A DNA stretch of 64,000 nt from Burkholderia metallica (GCF_902832845.1 NZ_CADFDB010000005.1:186001-250000); one strand, 5' to 3'; counted from the stretch's first letter, positions 46,205-58,342 are shown. The notes: generated by a model from the letters alone, not told the origin. Program-made: numbers and translations.

Positions 46205-47086
46205 ATGGCGGCAATTACCGCAAGCATGGTGGCAGAACTGCGCGCAAAGACCGACGCACCGATGATGGAGTGCAAGAAGGCGCTGACGGAAGCCGACGGC
46301 GACCTGGCCAAGGCTGAAGAGCTGCTGCGCGTCAAGCTCGGCAACAAGGCGAGCAAGGCGGCATCGCGCGTGACGGCAGAAGGCGTCGTCGCATCGTTCG
46401 TCGGCGGCAACGCGGGCGCGCTGGTCGAACTGAACTGCGAAACCGACTTCGTCGCGAAGAACGACGACTTCCTCGCATTCTCGAAGACGGTGGCGGAACT
46501 CGTCGCGACGCAGAACCCGGCCGACGTGGCAGCGCTGTCGGCACTGCCGCTCGAAGGCTCGACGGTCGACGCGGTGCGCCTGGCGCTGATCGGCAAGATC
46601 GGCGAGAACGTGTCGATCCGCCGTTTCGTCCGTTTCGAAACCGCGAACAAGATCGCCACGTACCTGCACGGCGCGCGTATCGGCGTGATCGTCGAGTACA
46701 CGGGTGCGGACGAGCAGGTCGGCAAGGACGTCGCGATGCACATCGCGGCAATGAAGCCGGTCGCGCTGTCGTCGGCTGACGTGCCGGCGGAACTGATCGA
46801 GACGGAACGCCGCGTGGCCGAGCAGAAGGCTGCGGAATCGGGCAAGCCGGCCGAAATCGTCGCGAAGATGGTCGACGGCAGCGTCCAGAAGTACCTGAAG
46901 GAAGTGTCGCTGCTGAACCAGACGTTCGTGAAGAACGACAAGCAGACGATTGAGCAGATGCTGAAGGCGGCGAATGCGGCAGTGCAGAAATTCGCGCTGT
47001 TCGTCGTCGGCGAAGGCATCGAGAAGCGCCAGGACGACTTCGCCGCCGAAGTGGCCGCGCAAGTCGCAGCAGCAAAGCAGCAGTAA
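46205..47086 (+). CDS. tsf: Elongation factor Ts
   Basis: Guanine-nucleotide exchange factor for EF-Tu. It is 293 residues: the N-terminal ubiquitin-associated-like domain ([20 protein letters not shown]), the TDFV motif in [11 protein letters not shown] that opens the EF-Tu site, and two core subdomains. Two adjacent ATGs begin at 46202 and 46205; AAGGAG lies 3 bases before the first and 6 before the second, so I use the second, which also gives the usual MAAITAS start. It depends on read-through from rpsB or a promoter in the 112-base gap, not evident to me. Confidence 0.98.
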   Translation: MAAITASMVAELRAKTDAPMMECKKALTEADGDLAKAEELLRVKLGNKASKAASRVTAEGVVASFVGGNAGALVELNCETDFVAKNDDFLAFSKTVAELVATQNPADVAALSALPLEGSTVDAVRLALIGKIGENVSIRRFVRFETANKIATYLHGARIGVIVEYTGADEQVGKDVAMHIAAMKPVALSSADVPAELIETERRVAEQKAAESGKPAEIVAKMVDGSVQKYLKEVSLLNQTFVKNDKQTIEQMLKAANAAVQKFALFVVGEGIEKRQDDFAAEVAAQVAAAKQQ

Positions 47087-47093
47087 GCCGTAA

Positions 47094-47963
<870 letters not shown>

Positions 47964-48054
47964 ACTCCCGCGGATGCGGGCCATCGGCCGCGGCGCGCAA
48001 GATGCGCCGCGCGGGGCCCGCGTTCTTTGAAGGTTAGAAGGTTCGGAGGTTGAA

Positions 48055-48615
48055 ATGAGTGTCGCTGATACCAAGAAGGGCGTCGAGCAGAAGATGCAGC
48101 GCTCGATCGAAGCGTTCAAGAACGATCTGGCGAAGATCCGTACGGGTCGTGCACACACCGGTCTGCTCGATCACGTGCAGGTCGACTACTACGGCTCGAT
48201 GGTGCCGATCTCGCAGGTCGCGAACCTGACGCTCGTCGACGCGCGCACGATCGGCGTGCAGCCGTGGGAAAAGAACATGGTCGCGAAGGTCGAGAAGGCC
48301 ATCCGCGAAGCCGATCTGGGCCTGAACCCGGCCACCGCCGGCGACCTGATCCGCGTGCCGATGCCCGCGCTGACGGAAGAGCGCCGCCGCGAGCTGACGA
48401 AGGTCGTGAAGAGCGAAGGCGAAACGGCCAAGGTCGCAATCCGCAACCTGCGCCGCGACGCGAACGAAGCGCTCAAGAAGCTCGTGAAGGACAAGGAAAT
48501 CTCGGAAGACGACGAGCGCCGCGCAAGCGACGACGTCCAGAAGCTGACCGACAAGCACGTCGCCGAAATCGACAAGCTCGTGCAGACCAAGGAAGCCGAG
48601 ATCATGACGGTCTGA
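48055..48615 (+). CDS. frr: Ribosome recycling factor
   Basis: Splits post-termination ribosomes together with EF-G. It is 186 residues, two-domain tRNA-shaped protein, with [21 protein letters not shown], the hinge-region [14 protein letters not shown], and the C-terminal long helices ([20 protein letters not shown]). A clear ribosome site (CGGAGGTTGAA) precedes the ATG. It comes 91 bases after pyrH and 47 before uppS. Confidence 0.98.
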   Translation: MSVADTKKGVEQKMQRSIEAFKNDLAKIRTGRAHTGLLDHVQVDYYGSMVPISQVANLTLVDARTIGVQPWEKNMVAKVEKAIREADLGLNPATAGDLIRVPMPALTEERRRELTKVVKSEGETAKVAIRNLRRDANEALKKLVKDKEISEDDERRASDDVQKLTDKHVAEIDKLVQTKEAEIMTV

Positions 48616-48662
48616 CGACCGTCCTCGCGCGCCGCCTTCTTCCCGCAACTGTCTCAACGGCC

Positions 48663-49445
48663 ATGACCTATACCAGCTCTACCGTTCGCGTGCCTGACGT
48701 CGGCGTCGTGCCGCGTCACATCGCGATCATCATGGACGGCAACGGCCGTTGGGCCACCGAACGCCGCTTGCCGCGCGTCGCGGGGCATACCCGCGGCGTC
48801 GATGCCGTGCGGGCGGTGGTCGAAGGCTGCGCGCGCGCCGGCGTCGAATACCTGACGCTGTTCGCGTTCAGTTCGGAGAACTGGCGCCGGCCGAACGACG
48901 AAGTGTCGTTCCTGATGCGCCTGTTCATCACCGCGCTCGAGCGCGAGGTGGGCAAGCTGCATGCGAACGGGATCCGCCTGCGTGTCGTCGGCGATCTCGA
49001 CCGCTTCGAGCCGCGCATCCGCGAACTGATTCGCCGCGCCGAAACCAAGACGGCGCGCAATACGCGTCTCACGCTCACCATCGCGGCCAACTACGGCGGC
49101 CGGTGGGACATCCTGCAAGCGACGAAGAAGCTCGTGGAGCAGGCCGTGCGCGAAGGACGCGAGGTCGAAGTGACCGAGGACGCGTTCGCGCCGCACCTGG
49201 CGATGGCCTATGCGCCGGAGCCCGATCTCTTCATCCGTACCGGCGGCGAGCAGCGCGTCAGCAACTTCCTGCTGTGGCAGCTCGCGTACGCCGAATTTTA
49301 TTTCACCGACAAATACTGGCCGGATTTCGACGGCGCGGCACTGGCCGACGCGCTGGCGTCGTATACGGAGCGCGAGCGCCGCTTCGGCCGCACGAGCGCG
49401 CAGCTCGAACCGCAATCGCAGGACGCCGACTCCCTTTCATGCTGA
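48663..49445 (+). CDS. uppS: Undecaprenyl diphosphate synthase
   Basis: Adds eight isoprene units to farnesyl diphosphate, making the lipid carrier for peptidoglycan and LPS. It is a 260-residue cis-prenyltransferase: D25 in [10 protein letters not shown] is the catalytic aspartate, HTRGVDAV follows, and FSSENWRRP and [20 protein letters not shown] are conserved. The ATG at 48663 is chosen by similarity. The stop overlaps the cdsA start, so the two are coupled. Confidence 0.97.
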   Translation: MTYTSSTVRVPDVGVVPRHIAIIMDGNGRWATERRLPRVAGHTRGVDAVRAVVEGCARAGVEYLTLFAFSSENWRRPNDEVSFLMRLFITALEREVGKLHANGIRLRVVGDLDRFEPRIRELIRRAETKTARNTRLTLTIAANYGGRWDILQATKKLVEQAVREGREVEVTEDAFAPHLAMAYAPEPDLFIRTGGEQRVSNFLLWQLAYAEFYFTDKYWPDFDGAALADALASYTERERRFGRTSAQLEPQSQDADSLSC

Positions 49446-50260
49446 AAACCCGTGTGATCACGGCGATCGTGATGCTGGCAGTGCTGCTGCCGGTGACGCT
49501 GTTCGCGCCGCTCGCCGCGTTCGGCGCGCTGATCGGCGTCGTGCTCGTGTTCGCCGCGTGGGAATGGGCGCGCCTGCTCAAGCTCGGCGGCGCCGGCCCG
49601 GTCGTCTATGCGGTCGTCGCGGCGCTGGCGCTCGCGGCAACGGCGCCGCTCGGCGTCGATGCGGCCGCGTCCCGTCCCCTTTTCATGGCGGCCGGCGTGT
49701 TCTGGCTGCTGGTCGGCCCGTTCGCGCTGCGGCGCAAGCCCGAACTCGCGGGCGGCATCTGGCGGCCGTTCCTGCTGGCGGCCGGCCTCGTGGTCTTCGC
49801 GGCCTGCTGGCATGCGCTCGTGTCGGCGCGCGCGCAGGGCGTGCCGTTCGTGCTGTCGCTGCTTCTGGTCGTCTGGCTCGCCGATATCGGCGCATACTTC
49901 GCGGGCAAGGCCTTCGGAAAGCGTAAACTGGCCATCACGATCAGCCCCGGCAAGAGCTGGGAAGGCGCGATCGGCGGCTGGCTCGCGGTGATGGTCGTCG
50001 CCGGTATCGCGATGGCCGCGCATGCGTTCGAGCCGACCCTGTTTTCCGCGTTCGCCGCGCGCTACGGGATGCCCGGCGCGTGGGCCGCACTGACGCTGCT
50101 GGTTGTGTACAGCGTGATCGGCGACCTGTTCGAGTCGCTGCTGAAGCGGCAGGCGGGCGTGAAGGATTCGAGCGGACTGCTGCCGGGCCATGGCGGCGTG
50201 CTCGACCGTGTCGACGCGCTGCTGCCGGTGCTGCCGCTCGCGATGCTGCTGCTTGGTTAA
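49439..50260 (+). CDS. cdsA: Phosphatidate cytidylyltransferase
   Basis: Makes CDP-diacylglycerol, the precursor of all phospholipids, at the inner membrane. It is 273 residues with about seven to eight hydrophobic helices. The C-terminal family signature reads [20 protein letters not shown], followed by GVLDRVD, and an [15 protein letters not shown] loop lies before it. It overlaps uppS by 7 bases and is followed 15 bases later by dxr. It feeds cls, also in this window. Confidence 0.97.
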   Translation: MLKTRVITAIVMLAVLLPVTLFAPLAAFGALIGVVLVFAAWEWARLLKLGGAGPVVYAVVAALALAATAPLGVDAAASRPLFMAAGVFWLLVGPFALRRKPELAGGIWRPFLLAAGLVVFAACWHALVSARAQGVPFVLSLLLVVWLADIGAYFAGKAFGKRKLAITISPGKSWEGAIGGWLAVMVVAGIAMAAHAFEPTLFSAFAARYGMPGAWAALTLLVVYSVIGDLFESLLKRQAGVKDSSGLLPGHGGVLDRVDALLPVLPLAMLLLG

Positions 50261-50275
50261 ACCACTACTTCTGTT

Positions 50276-51472
50276 ATGCAAAAACGTCTGACATTGCTCG
50301 GTTCCACGGGCTCGATCGGAGACAGCACGCTCGACGTGGTCGCGCGCCATCCCGAGCGCTTCTCGGTCTATGCGCTGACCGCCCACCGCAACGGCGACAA
50401 GCTGGTCGAGCAATGCCTGCGCTTTGCGCCCGAAGTGGCGGTGGTCGGCGATGCCGCGACGGCCGCGCACGTCGACGCGAAACTGCGCGCGGCGGGCAGC
50501 AGGACGACCGTGCTGCACGGGCCGCAAGCGCTCGTCGACGTGTCGAAGAGCGACGGCTGCGATACGGTGGTCGCGGCGATCGTCGGCGCGGCCGGCCTTG
50601 CGCCGAGCCTCGCGGCCGCGCGTGCCGGCAAGCGCATCCTGCTCGCGAACAAGGAAGCGCTGGTGATGTCGGGCGCGATCTTCATGGACGCCGTGCGCGA
50701 CCATGGCGCGATCCTGCTGCCGGTCGACAGCGAACACAACGCGATTTTCCAGTGCATGCCGCGCGACGCGGCCGAGCACGGCGGGATCTCGAAGATCATC
50801 CTGACCGCGTCGGGCGGCCCGTTCCGCACGCGCGAACCGGCGACGCTCGTCGACGTGACGCCGGACGAGGCGTGCAAGCACCCGAACTGGGTGATGGGCC
50901 GCAAGATTTCGGTCGATTCGGCGACGATGATGAACAAGGGCCTCGAGGTGATCGAGGCGCACTGGATCTTCGGGCTGCCGGGCGACCGGATCGACGTGCT
51001 GATCCATCCGCAGAGCGTGATCCATTCGCTCGTGTCGTACCGTGACGGCTCGGTGCTCGCGCAGCTCGGCAACCCCGACATGCGCACGCCGATCGCGCAC
51101 GCGCTCGCGTTTCCGGAGCGTGTCGATGCGGGCGTCGAGCAGCTCGACCTCGCGCAGATCGCTCAACTGTCGTTCGAGAAGCCCGACTACGCGCGCTTCC
51201 CGTGCCTCGCGCTCGCGCTGAAGGCGCTCGAGGAAGGCGGCATCGCGAGCGCTGCATTGAACGCGGCGAACGAAGTGGCGGTCGAAGCGTTTCTCGAGCG
51301 CCGCATCGGCTTCATGGCGATCGCGGCGACGGTCGACGCGGTGCTCAACACGCTGCCGAACCGCGCGCCCGACGGGCTCGAGGACGTCCTCGCGGCCGAT
51401 GCCGAGGCGCGCCGCCTCGCCGCCGAGATCATTGCGAAAGCGCCTGCGCCACGCGTGGAGCGCACTGTCTGA
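50276..51472 (+). CDS. dxr: 1-deoxy-D-xylulose 5-phosphate reductoisomerase
   Basis: Commits DXP to the MEP isoprenoid pathway, using NADPH. It is 398 residues. The nucleotide-binding region is [17 protein letters not shown]. The metal and substrate residues lie in [15 protein letters not shown] and [11 protein letters not shown], with [20 protein letters not shown] (as 20) and the [11 protein letters not shown] segment. It is placed between cdsA and rseP; in E. coli dxr lies between frr and uppS, so the order differs but the cluster is the same. It supplies the substrate chain for uppS. Confidence 0.98.
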   Translation: MQKRLTLLGSTGSIGDSTLDVVARHPERFSVYALTAHRNGDKLVEQCLRFAPEVAVVGDAATAAHVDAKLRAAGSRTTVLHGPQALVDVSKSDGCDTVVAAIVGAAGLAPSLAAARAGKRILLANKEALVMSGAIFMDAVRDHGAILLPVDSEHNAIFQCMPRDAAEHGGISKIILTASGGPFRTREPATLVDVTPDEACKHPNWVMGRKISVDSATMMNKGLEVIEAHWIFGLPGDRIDVLIHPQSVIHSLVSYRDGSVLAQLGNPDMRTPIAHALAFPERVDAGVEQLDLAQIAQLSFEKPDYARFPCLALALKALEEGGIASAALNAANEVAVEAFLERRIGFMAIAATVDAVLNTLPNRAPDGLEDVLAADAEARRLAAEIIAKAPAPRVERTV

Positions 51473-51483
51473 ATGGAGTGCTC

Positions 51484-52869
51484 ATGAACGTGCTGGTCGA
51501 ACTGATCGCGTTTGCGGTGGCGATCGGGGTGCTGGTCGTCGTGCATGAGTACGGACACTATCGTGTCGCGCGCTGGTGCGGCGTGAAGGTGCTGCGTTTC
51601 TCGATCGGCTTCGGCCAGCCCGTCGCGCGCTGGGTCAGCCGCAAGACGGGCACCGAGTGGACACTGTCCGCGCTGCCGCTCGGCGGCTACGTGAAAATGC
51701 TCGACGAGCGCGACCCCGGCCCCGGCATCGCGCCCGAGGAGCTCGGTCAGGCGTTCAACCGCCAGTCGGTCTACAAGCGCATCGCGATCGTTGCGGCCGG
51801 GCCGATTGCAAACTTCCTGTTGGCAATCGTGCTGTTTTCCGCCGTATTCGCGACCGGCGTGACCGAGCCGGCCGCGATCGTCGCGCCGCCGGCCGCCGGC
51901 ACGGTGGCCGCGCGCGCGGGCTTCGACGGCGGCGAGACGATCGTGTCGATCCGCGATGCGCGGGTGGGCGACGCGCAGGGCGGCGAGTCCGAACCGGTGC
52001 GCTCGTGGTCGGACCTGCGCTGGAAGCTGCTGGCAGCCGCGTTCGATCATCGCGAGATCGTGCTCGGCGCGCGCGACGGCAATACGACGTTCGATTTCCG
52101 CGTCGACCTCCGCCAAGTTCCCGAAAGTCAGATCGACGACGATTTCATGGCCCATCTGGGCTTCGAGACCGGCGGCGGCGCGCTGTCGGTCGCGTCGGTG
52201 CAGCCCGGCAGCGCGGCGGAGCAGGCCGGGCTGAAGGCCGGCGACAAGCTGGTCGCGCTCGACGGCACGCCGATCGGCGGTGCGTCGCGTTTCATCGATT
52301 TCGTGAAGCACCATGCGGGCAAGCCGCTCGACCTGCGGATCGAGCGCGATGGCGCCGCGCAGACGGTGTCGATCGTGCCGCAGATGCAGCGCGACGACGA
52401 ATCGGGGCAGCAGGTCGGCCGGATCGGCGCGGCGCTGTCGATGAACATGCCGTCCGTCGACGTGCGTTACGGGCCGATCGAGAGCCTGCGGCTCGGCGTG
52501 CACCGCACGTGGGACATTTCCGTGTATTCGCTGCGGATGTTCGGGCGCATGATCACGGGCAACGCGTCGCTGAAGAACCTGTCCGGCCCGGTGACGATCG
52601 CCGACTACGCAGGCAAGAGCGCGCGGCTCGGTCCGTCGGCGTTCCTGTCGTTCCTCGCCCTTGTCAGCATTAGCCTTGGCGTCCTGAACTTGTTGCCGAT
52701 TCCCGTTTTGGACGGGGGGCATCTGTTATATTATGCGGTTGAAGCCGCGACCGGGAAAGCCGTCTCGGAGCGCTGGCAACTGATTCTGCAAAGAGCCGGG
52801 TTGATCTGCATCGTCGCATTGTCGGCGATCGCGCTGTTCAACGATCTGGCTCGGCTAATCCATTTCTGA
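51484..52869 (+). CDS. rseP: Site-2 protease RseP
   Basis: Inner-membrane zinc protease that cuts anti-sigma factor RseA after DegS, releasing sigma-E in envelope stress. It is 461 residues. HEYGH (H21, E22, H25) lies in the first membrane segment. The periplasmic part has a PDZ domain or domains (about 200-290, VASVQPGSAAEQAGLKAGDK), and the last third has the third metal ligand in NLLPIPVLDGGHLLYY. GGAGTGCTC precedes the ATG at 51484. It is followed 61 bases later by bamA, the classic envelope-stress pair. Confidence 0.96.
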   Translation: MNVLVELIAFAVAIGVLVVVHEYGHYRVARWCGVKVLRFSIGFGQPVARWVSRKTGTEWTLSALPLGGYVKMLDERDPGPGIAPEELGQAFNRQSVYKRIAIVAAGPIANFLLAIVLFSAVFATGVTEPAAIVAPPAAGTVAARAGFDGGETIVSIRDARVGDAQGGESEPVRSWSDLRWKLLAAAFDHREIVLGARDGNTTFDFRVDLRQVPESQIDDDFMAHLGFETGGGALSVASVQPGSAAEQAGLKAGDKLVALDGTPIGGASRFIDFVKHHAGKPLDLRIERDGAAQTVSIVPQMQRDDESGQQVGRIGAALSMNMPSVDVRYGPIESLRLGVHRTWDISVYSLRMFGRMITGNASLKNLSGPVTIADYAGKSARLGPSAFLSFLALVSISLGVLNLLPIPVLDGGHLLYYAVEAATGKAVSERWQLILQRAGLICIVALSAIALFNDLARLIHF

Positions 52870-52930
52870 AGCGTCAGGCGGCCGCCGCTCGGCAGTCGCC
52901 TGATTTGATGCAGCTAAATATTGGGGATGC

Positions 52931-55240
52931 ATGTTGTTCAAACCTCATCGCTTTGTACCTAAGACAGTTGCAGCGGCCGCGCTCGCCGCGCACGGCCTCG
53001 CGGCGCATGCAGCGGCACCGTTCGTGGTGCAAGACATCAAGATCGAGGGGCTGCAGCGCGTCGAAGCGGGTTCGGTGTTCGCCTATCTGCCGATCAAGCA
53101 GGGCGATACCTTCACGGACGACAAGGCATCCGAAGCAATCCGCGCGCTGTATGCGACGGGCTTCTTCAACGACGTGCGCATCGCCACGCAGGGCAACGTC
53201 GTGATCGTGCAGGTGCAGGAGCGTCCGGCCATCGCGTCGATCGACTTCACCGGCACGAAGGAATTCGACAAGGACAATCTGACGAAGGCGCTGCGCGCAG
53301 TCGGTCTCGCCGACGGCCGCTATTACGACAAGGCGCTCGTCGACAAGGCGGAGCAGGAGCTCAAGCGCCAGTACCTCACGCGCGGCTTCTACGCGGCCGA
53401 GGTCAAGACGACGGTCACGCCGGTCGACGCGAACCGCGTGTCGATCCTGTTCGCGGTGGCCGAAGGCCCGAGCGCGAAGATCCGCCAGATCAACTTCATC
53501 GGCAACAAGGCATTCAGCACCAGCACGCTGCGTGACGAAATGCAGCTGTCGACGCCGAACTGGTTCTCCTGGTACACGAAGAACGACCTGTACTCGAAGG
53601 AAAAGCTGACGGGCGACCTCGAAGCGGTGCGCTCGTACTACCTGAACCGCGGCTATCTCGAGTTCAACATCGATTCGACCCAGGTGTCGATCTCGCCCGA
53701 CAAGAAGGACATGTACCTGACGGTCACGCTGCACGAAGGCGAGCCGTACACGGTGTCGGGCATCAAGCTGTCGGGCAACCTGCTCGATCGCGAAGCCGAA
53801 CTCAACAAGCTGATCAAGATCAAGCCGGGCGACCGCTTCTCGGCCGAAAAGCTGCAGCAGACCACCAAGTCGATCGTCGACAAGCTCGGCGAATACGGTT
53901 ACGCGTTCGCGACCGTCAACGCGCAGCCGGACATCGACCAGGCGAACCACAAGGTGAACCTGAACCTCGTCGTCGATCCGAGCCGCCGTGTGTACGTGCG
54001 CCGCATCAACGTGGTCGGCAACACGCGTACGCGCGACGAAGTGGTGCGCCGCGAAATGCGCCAGCTCGAAAGCTCGTGGTTCGATTCGAACCGCCTCGCG
54101 CTGTCGAAGGATCGCGTGAACCGTCTCGGCTACTTCACCAACGTCGACGTGACGACGGTGCCGGTCGAAGGCACGAACGACCAGGTCGACGTGAACGTGA
54201 AGGTCGACGAAAAGCCGACCGGCGCGATCACGCTGGGCGCCGGCTTCTCGTCGACGGACAAGGTCGTGCTGTCGGCCGGCGTGTCGCAGGACAACGTGTT
54301 CGGTTCGGGTACCAGCCTGTCGGTGAACGTCAACACCGCGAAGAGCTACCGCACGCTGACCGTCACACAGGTCGACCCGTACTTCACGGTCGACGGCATC
54401 AAGCGGATCACGGACGTCTACTACCGCACGTACCAGCCGCTCTACTATTCGACGAGCTCGAGCTTCCGGATCATCAGCGCGGGCGGCAACCTGAAGTTCG
54501 GCATTCCGTTCTCGGAAGTCGATACGGTCTACTTCGGCGCGGGCTTCGAGCAGAACCGCCTCGACGTCGATTCGAACACGCCGCAGAGCTACCAGGATTA
54601 CGTGAACGAGTTCGGCCGCGTGTCGAACACGGTGCCGCTGACGGTCGCATGGTCGCGCGACGCGCGTGACAGCGCGCTGATTCCGAGCCGCGGCTACTTC
54701 ACGCAGGCGAACATGGAGTACGGCGTGCCGGTCGGCAAGATCCAGTACTACAAGGCCGACCTGCAGGCGCAGTACTACTATTCGTTCTCGCGCGGCTTCA
54801 TCCTGGGCCTGAACCTGCAAGGCGGCTACGGTAACGGTATCGGCAACCCGTACCCGATCTTCAAGAACTACTACGCGGGCGGTATCGGCTCCGTGCGCGG
54901 CTACGAGCCGAGCTCGCTGGGCCCGCGCGACACGAAGACGAACGACCCGATCGGCGGTTCGAAGATGCTGGTCGGCAACATCGAACTGACGTTCCCGCTG
55001 CCGGGCACGGGCTACGACCGCACGCTGCGCGTGTTCACGTTCCTCGACGGCGGTAACGTGTGGGGCAACGCGCCGGGCGGCACGAGTACGGGCGCCAACG
55101 GCCTGCGTTACGGCTACGGTGTGGGTCTCGCGTGGATTTCGCCGATCGGCCCGCTGAAGCTGAGCCTCGGCTTCCCGCTGCAGAAGCATGAAGGCGACCA
55201 GTACCAGAAATTCCAGTTCCAGATCGGGACGGCGTTCTGA
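52931..55240 (+). CDS. bamA: Outer membrane protein assembly factor BamA
   Basis: Central pore of the BAM complex that inserts beta-barrel proteins. It is 769 residues. A signal peptide covers about residues 1-28 (basic start, ALAAHGLAAHAA). Five POTRA domains run to about residue 430, starting at FVVQDIKIEGLQRVEAGSVF. The C-terminal barrel carries the VRGY segment (GGIGSVRGYEPSSLGPRDTK) and ends in phenylalanine (FQIGTAF), the usual BAM-recognition end. A small TCAGGCG/CGCCTGA stem (52874-52903) lies in the gap after rseP. Confidence 0.98.
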   Translation: MLFKPHRFVPKTVAAAALAAHGLAAHAAAPFVVQDIKIEGLQRVEAGSVFAYLPIKQGDTFTDDKASEAIRALYATGFFNDVRIATQGNVVIVQVQERPAIASIDFTGTKEFDKDNLTKALRAVGLADGRYYDKALVDKAEQELKRQYLTRGFYAAEVKTTVTPVDANRVSILFAVAEGPSAKIRQINFIGNKAFSTSTLRDEMQLSTPNWFSWYTKNDLYSKEKLTGDLEAVRSYYLNRGYLEFNIDSTQVSISPDKKDMYLTVTLHEGEPYTVSGIKLSGNLLDREAELNKLIKIKPGDRFSAEKLQQTTKSIVDKLGEYGYAFATVNAQPDIDQANHKVNLNLVVDPSRRVYVRRINVVGNTRTRDEVVRREMRQLESSWFDSNRLALSKDRVNRLGYFTNVDVTTVPVEGTNDQVDVNVKVDEKPTGAITLGAGFSSTDKVVLSAGVSQDNVFGSGTSLSVNVNTAKSYRTLTVTQVDPYFTVDGIKRITDVYYRTYQPLYYSTSSSFRIISAGGNLKFGIPFSEVDTVYFGAGFEQNRLDVDSNTPQSYQDYVNEFGRVSNTVPLTVAWSRDARDSALIPSRGYFTQANMEYGVPVGKIQYYKADLQAQYYYSFSRGFILGLNLQGGYGNGIGNPYPIFKNYYAGGIGSVRGYEPSSLGPRDTKTNDPIGGSKMLVGNIELTFPLPGTGYDRTLRVFTFLDGGNVWGNAPGGTSTGANGLRYGYGVGLAWISPIGPLKLSLGFPLQKHEGDQYQKFQFQIGTAF

Positions 55241-55274
55241 CCGAACGCATGACAACAGCAACGAGAGGGTAATT

Positions 55275-55802
55275 TTGCTAACCGGTAAGATTTCGAAACG
55301 AGTGATGTGCGCGCTGACCGTTGCGCTGGCCTTGGGCGCGGCGACGGTGCATGCACAGGACGTCGCCCGCATCGCGGCGGTCAATTCGGATCGGATCCTG
55401 CGCGAGTCGGCGCCCGCGAAAGCGGCGCAGACGAAGCTCGAAGCCGAGTTCGCGAAGCGCGACAAGGATCTGCAGGACCTGGCGGCGCGTCTGAAGTCGA
55501 TGTCCGATTCGCTGGACAAGAACGGCACGTCGCTGTCGGCGGCCGATCGTGCACAGAAGCAGCGCGATCTCGCGCAGCTCGATACCGATTTCCAGCGCAA
55601 GCAGCGCGAGTTCCGCGAAGACCTGAACCAGCGTCGCAACGAAGAGCTGGCGGCCGTGCTCGAGAAGGCGAACAAGGTCATCAAGCAGATCGCCGAACAG
55701 CAGAATTACGACCTGATCGTGCAGGAAGCCGTGTACGTCAGCCCGCGCATCGACATCACCGACAAGGTGCTCAAGGCGCTCGCGTCCGGCTCGACGAACT
55801 GA
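55275..55802 (+). CDS. skp: Periplasmic chaperone Skp/OmpH
   Basis: Holds unfolded outer-membrane proteins in the periplasm for delivery to BamA. It is 175 residues from a TTG start at 55275. GAGAGGG lies 6 bases upstream, and the result has a normal signal peptide: a basic start ([10 protein letters not shown]), a hydrophobic [15 protein letters not shown] core, and cleavage before [10 protein letters not shown]. The first ATG at 55305 would remove most of the basic part. The rest is a long charged coiled coil (about 60-130) plus a small body, as in Skp. It is 34 bases after bamA and 16 before lpxD. Confidence 0.92.
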   Translation: MLTGKISKRVMCALTVALALGAATVHAQDVARIAAVNSDRILRESAPAKAAQTKLEAEFAKRDKDLQDLAARLKSMSDSLDKNGTSLSAADRAQKQRDLAQLDTDFQRKQREFREDLNQRRNEELAAVLEKANKVIKQIAEQQNYDLIVQEAVYVSPRIDITDKVLKALASGSTN

Positions 55803-55818
55803 ACGGAGCAGACGACGA

Positions 55819-56895
55819 ATGGCATTGACGCTTGAGGAACTCGTAAAGCGGTTCGGCGGCGAGATCGCCGGCGACGCACAGTGCAAGGTGAGCGGGCTCG
55901 CACCGCTCGACCAGGCAGGCCCGCAGCAGCTCGCGTTCCTCGCGAATCCGAAGTATCTGTCGCAGGTCGAGTCGACCCGCGCCGGCGCGGTGCTGATCTC
56001 GCCGAAGGATCTGGAAAAGCTCGGCGCGGCCGGCCCCCATAATTTCATCGTCACGCCGAATCCGTACGCGTACTTCGCGCGCGTCGCGCAGTTGTTCATC
56101 GATCTGGCCGCGCCGCAGCGTGCTGCCGGCGTGCATCCGAGCGCGACGATCGATCCGGCCGCGCAGGTGGCCGCGAGCGCGGTGGTCGGCCCCCACGTGA
56201 CGGTCGAGGCCGGCGCCGTGATCGAAGACGGCGTGCAGCTCGACGCGAACGTCTTCGTCGGCCGCGGCACGACGATCGGCGCGGGCTCGCATCTGTATCC
56301 GAACGCAACGGTGTACCACGGCTGCAAGGTCGGCCCGCGCGCGATCATCCATGCGGGCGCGGTGATCGGCTCCGACGGCTTCGGCTTCGCGCCGGATTTC
56401 GTCGGCGACGGCGACGCGCGCACCGGCAGCTGGGTCAAGATCCCGCAGGTCGGCGGCGTATCGATCGGCCCGGACGTCGAGATCGGCGCGAACACGACGA
56501 TCGACCGCGGCGCGATGGCGGATACCGTCATTGACGAATGCGTGAAGATCGACAACCAGGTCCAGATCGGCCACAACTGCCGGATCGGCGCGTACACGGT
56601 GATCGCTGGCAGCGCGGGCATCGCGGGCAGCACGACGATCGGCCGCCATTGCATGATCGGCGGCGCGGCCGGGATCGCCGGCCACGTGACGCTCGGCGAC
56701 TATGTCATCATCACCGCGAAGTCGGGCGTATCGAAGTCGCTGCCGAAGGCCGGCATCTATACCAGCGCATTTCCGGCCGTCGACCACGGCGAATGGAACA
56801 AGAGCGCTGCGCTCGTGCGCAACCTCGACAAGCTGCGCGAGCGCATCAAGACGCTCGAAGCCGCGCTTGCCGCCCAGGGCGGCACGGACGCCTGA
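55819..56895 (+). CDS. lpxD: UDP-3-O-(3-hydroxyacyl)glucosamine N-acyltransferase
   Basis: Third step of lipid A synthesis: adds the second hydroxyacyl chain. It is 358 residues. An N-terminal uridine-binding domain (to about 100) is followed by a left-handed beta-helix of hexapeptide repeats from about 105 ([20 protein letters not shown]) to 300. The catalytic histidine is in [16 protein letters not shown]-terminal helix ([16 protein letters not shown]) ends it. It is in the conserved order lpxD-fabZ-lpxA-lpxB. Confidence 0.97.
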   Translation: MALTLEELVKRFGGEIAGDAQCKVSGLAPLDQAGPQQLAFLANPKYLSQVESTRAGAVLISPKDLEKLGAAGPHNFIVTPNPYAYFARVAQLFIDLAAPQRAAGVHPSATIDPAAQVAASAVVGPHVTVEAGAVIEDGVQLDANVFVGRGTTIGAGSHLYPNATVYHGCKVGPRAIIHAGAVIGSDGFGFAPDFVGDGDARTGSWVKIPQVGGVSIGPDVEIGANTTIDRGAMADTVIDECVKIDNQVQIGHNCRIGAYTVIAGSAGIAGSTTIGRHCMIGGAAGIAGHVTLGDYVIITAKSGVSKSLPKAGIYTSAFPAVDHGEWNKSAALVRNLDKLRERIKTLEAALAAQGGTDA

Positions 56896-57024
56896 GCGCA
56901 TCATGCGAGACCTTCAACCGGGCACGGCCAGCGCAACCGGCCCGGTTTGCCAGACTGGGCCGCACGCCGGCCCGCTTCAGCCTTTGCATCACCACCGCGC
57001 AGCCTCTGCGTGAGACGAACCATC

Positions 57025-57492
57025 ATGAGCACTGAAAAAATCAATCTCGACATCCACAAGATCCTCACGCTGCTGCCGCATCGCTACCCGATTCTGCTCG
57101 TCGATCGCGTGCTCGAACTCGAACCGCACAAGGGAATCAAAGCGCTGAAGAACGTGTCGATCAACGAGCCATTTTTCCAGGGGCATTTCCCGAAGCGGCC
57201 GGTGATGCCGGGCGTGCTGATCCTCGAGGCGCTCGCGCAGGCCGCGGCGCTGCTGACCTTCTCGGAAGAGCAGCCGAAGGATCCGGAAAACACGCTGTAC
57301 TACTTCGTCGGGATCGACGGCGCGCGCTTCAAGCGCCCGGTCGAACCGGGCGACCAGCTGATTCTGAACGTGACGTTCGAGCGCTACATCCGCGGCATCT
57401 GGAAGTTCAAGGCGGTGGCGGAAGTGGACGGCAAGGTGGCGGCGGAAGCCGAGCTGATGTGCACGGTCAAGACGACCGACGTGGCGCCCTGA
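57025..57492 (+). CDS. fabZ: 3-hydroxyacyl-[ACP] dehydratase FabZ
   Basis: Dehydrates 3-hydroxyacyl-ACP in fatty acid elongation, competing with LpxA/LpxD for 3-hydroxyacyl-ACP. It is a 155-residue hot-dog fold with catalytic H54 in [11 protein letters not shown] and E68 in LILEALAQ. The ATG at 57025 gives [20 protein letters not shown]; the frame runs 26 codons further without similarity. The 129-base gap after lpxD holds no gene that I can support. Confidence 0.97.
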   Translation: MSTEKINLDIHKILTLLPHRYPILLVDRVLELEPHKGIKALKNVSINEPFFQGHFPKRPVMPGVLILEALAQAAALLTFSEEQPKDPENTLYYFVGIDGARFKRPVEPGDQLILNVTFERYIRGIWKFKAVAEVDGKVAAEAELMCTVKTTDVAP

Positions 57493-57550
57493 GCGACGCG
57501 GCACGGACAGGCAACGCAACGCGACACATCACATCGAGAGGCAACGGCGC

Positions 57551-58339
57551 ATGACCAGGATTCATCCCACCGCGATCGTCGAACCGGGCGCGCAGATCGA
57601 CGAATCGGTCGAGATCGGTCCGTACGCGATCATCGGTCCGCACGTCACGATCGGCGCGCGCACGACGATCGGCTCGCACAGCGTGATCGAAGGCCATACG
57701 ACGCTCGGCGAGGACAACCGCATCGGCCATTACGCGTCGGTCGGCGGTCGTCCGCAGGACATGAAGTACAAGGACGAGCCGACCCGGCTCGTGATCGGCA
57801 ACCGCAACACGATCCGCGAATTCACGACGATTCACACGGGCACCGTGCAAGATGGCGGCGTGACGACGCTCGGCGACGACAACTGGATCATGGCCTATGT
57901 GCATATCGGTCATGACTGCACCGTCGGCAGCCACGTGATCCTGTCGAGCAACGCGCAGATGGCCGGCCACGTCGAGATCGGCGACTGGGCGATCGTCGGC
58001 GGGATGTCGGGCGTCCACCAGTTCGTGCGCATCGGTGCGCATTCGATGCTGGGCGGCGCATCGGCGCTCGTGCAGGACGTTCCGCCGTTCGTGATCGCGG
58101 CAGGCAACAAGGCCGAGCCGCACGGGATCAACGTCGAAGGGCTGCGCCGGCGCGGTTTCTCGCCCGACGCGATTTCCGCGCTGCGCAGCGCGTACCGCCT
58201 GCTGTACAAGAACGGCCTGTCGCTCGAGGAAGCGAAAGCGCAGTTGCGCGAGCTGGCGGCGGCGGGCGGCGACGGCGATGCACCGGTGAAGACGCTCGTC
58301 GAATTCATCGACGCGTCGCAACGCGGCATCATCCGCTAA
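57551..58339 (+). CDS. lpxA: UDP-N-acetylglucosamine acyltransferase
   Basis: First step of lipid A synthesis: transfers hydroxyacyl from ACP to UDP-GlcNAc. It is 262 residues, left-handed beta-helix from the first residues ([20 protein letters not shown]) to about 190. The catalytic histidine lies in [16 protein letters not shown], and the C-terminal helical domain is about 195-262. GAGAGGCAACGGCGC precedes the ATG. It ends 3 bases before lpxB. Confidence 0.97.
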   Translation: MTRIHPTAIVEPGAQIDESVEIGPYAIIGPHVTIGARTTIGSHSVIEGHTTLGEDNRIGHYASVGGRPQDMKYKDEPTRLVIGNRNTIREFTTIHTGTVQDGGVTTLGDDNWIMAYVHIGHDCTVGSHVILSSNAQMAGHVEIGDWAIVGGMSGVHQFVRIGAHSMLGGASALVQDVPPFVIAAGNKAEPHGINVEGLRRRGFSPDAISALRSAYRLLYKNGLSLEEAKAQLRELAAAGGDGDAPVKTLVEFIDASQRGIIR

Positions 58340-58342
58340 GCG

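Noticed and set aside
52874-55684. A 936-codon open frame antisense to bamA and skp
   Set aside because: It crosses two real genes, has no ribosome site or family motif, and its composition is that of reverse-complemented high-GC coding sequence.
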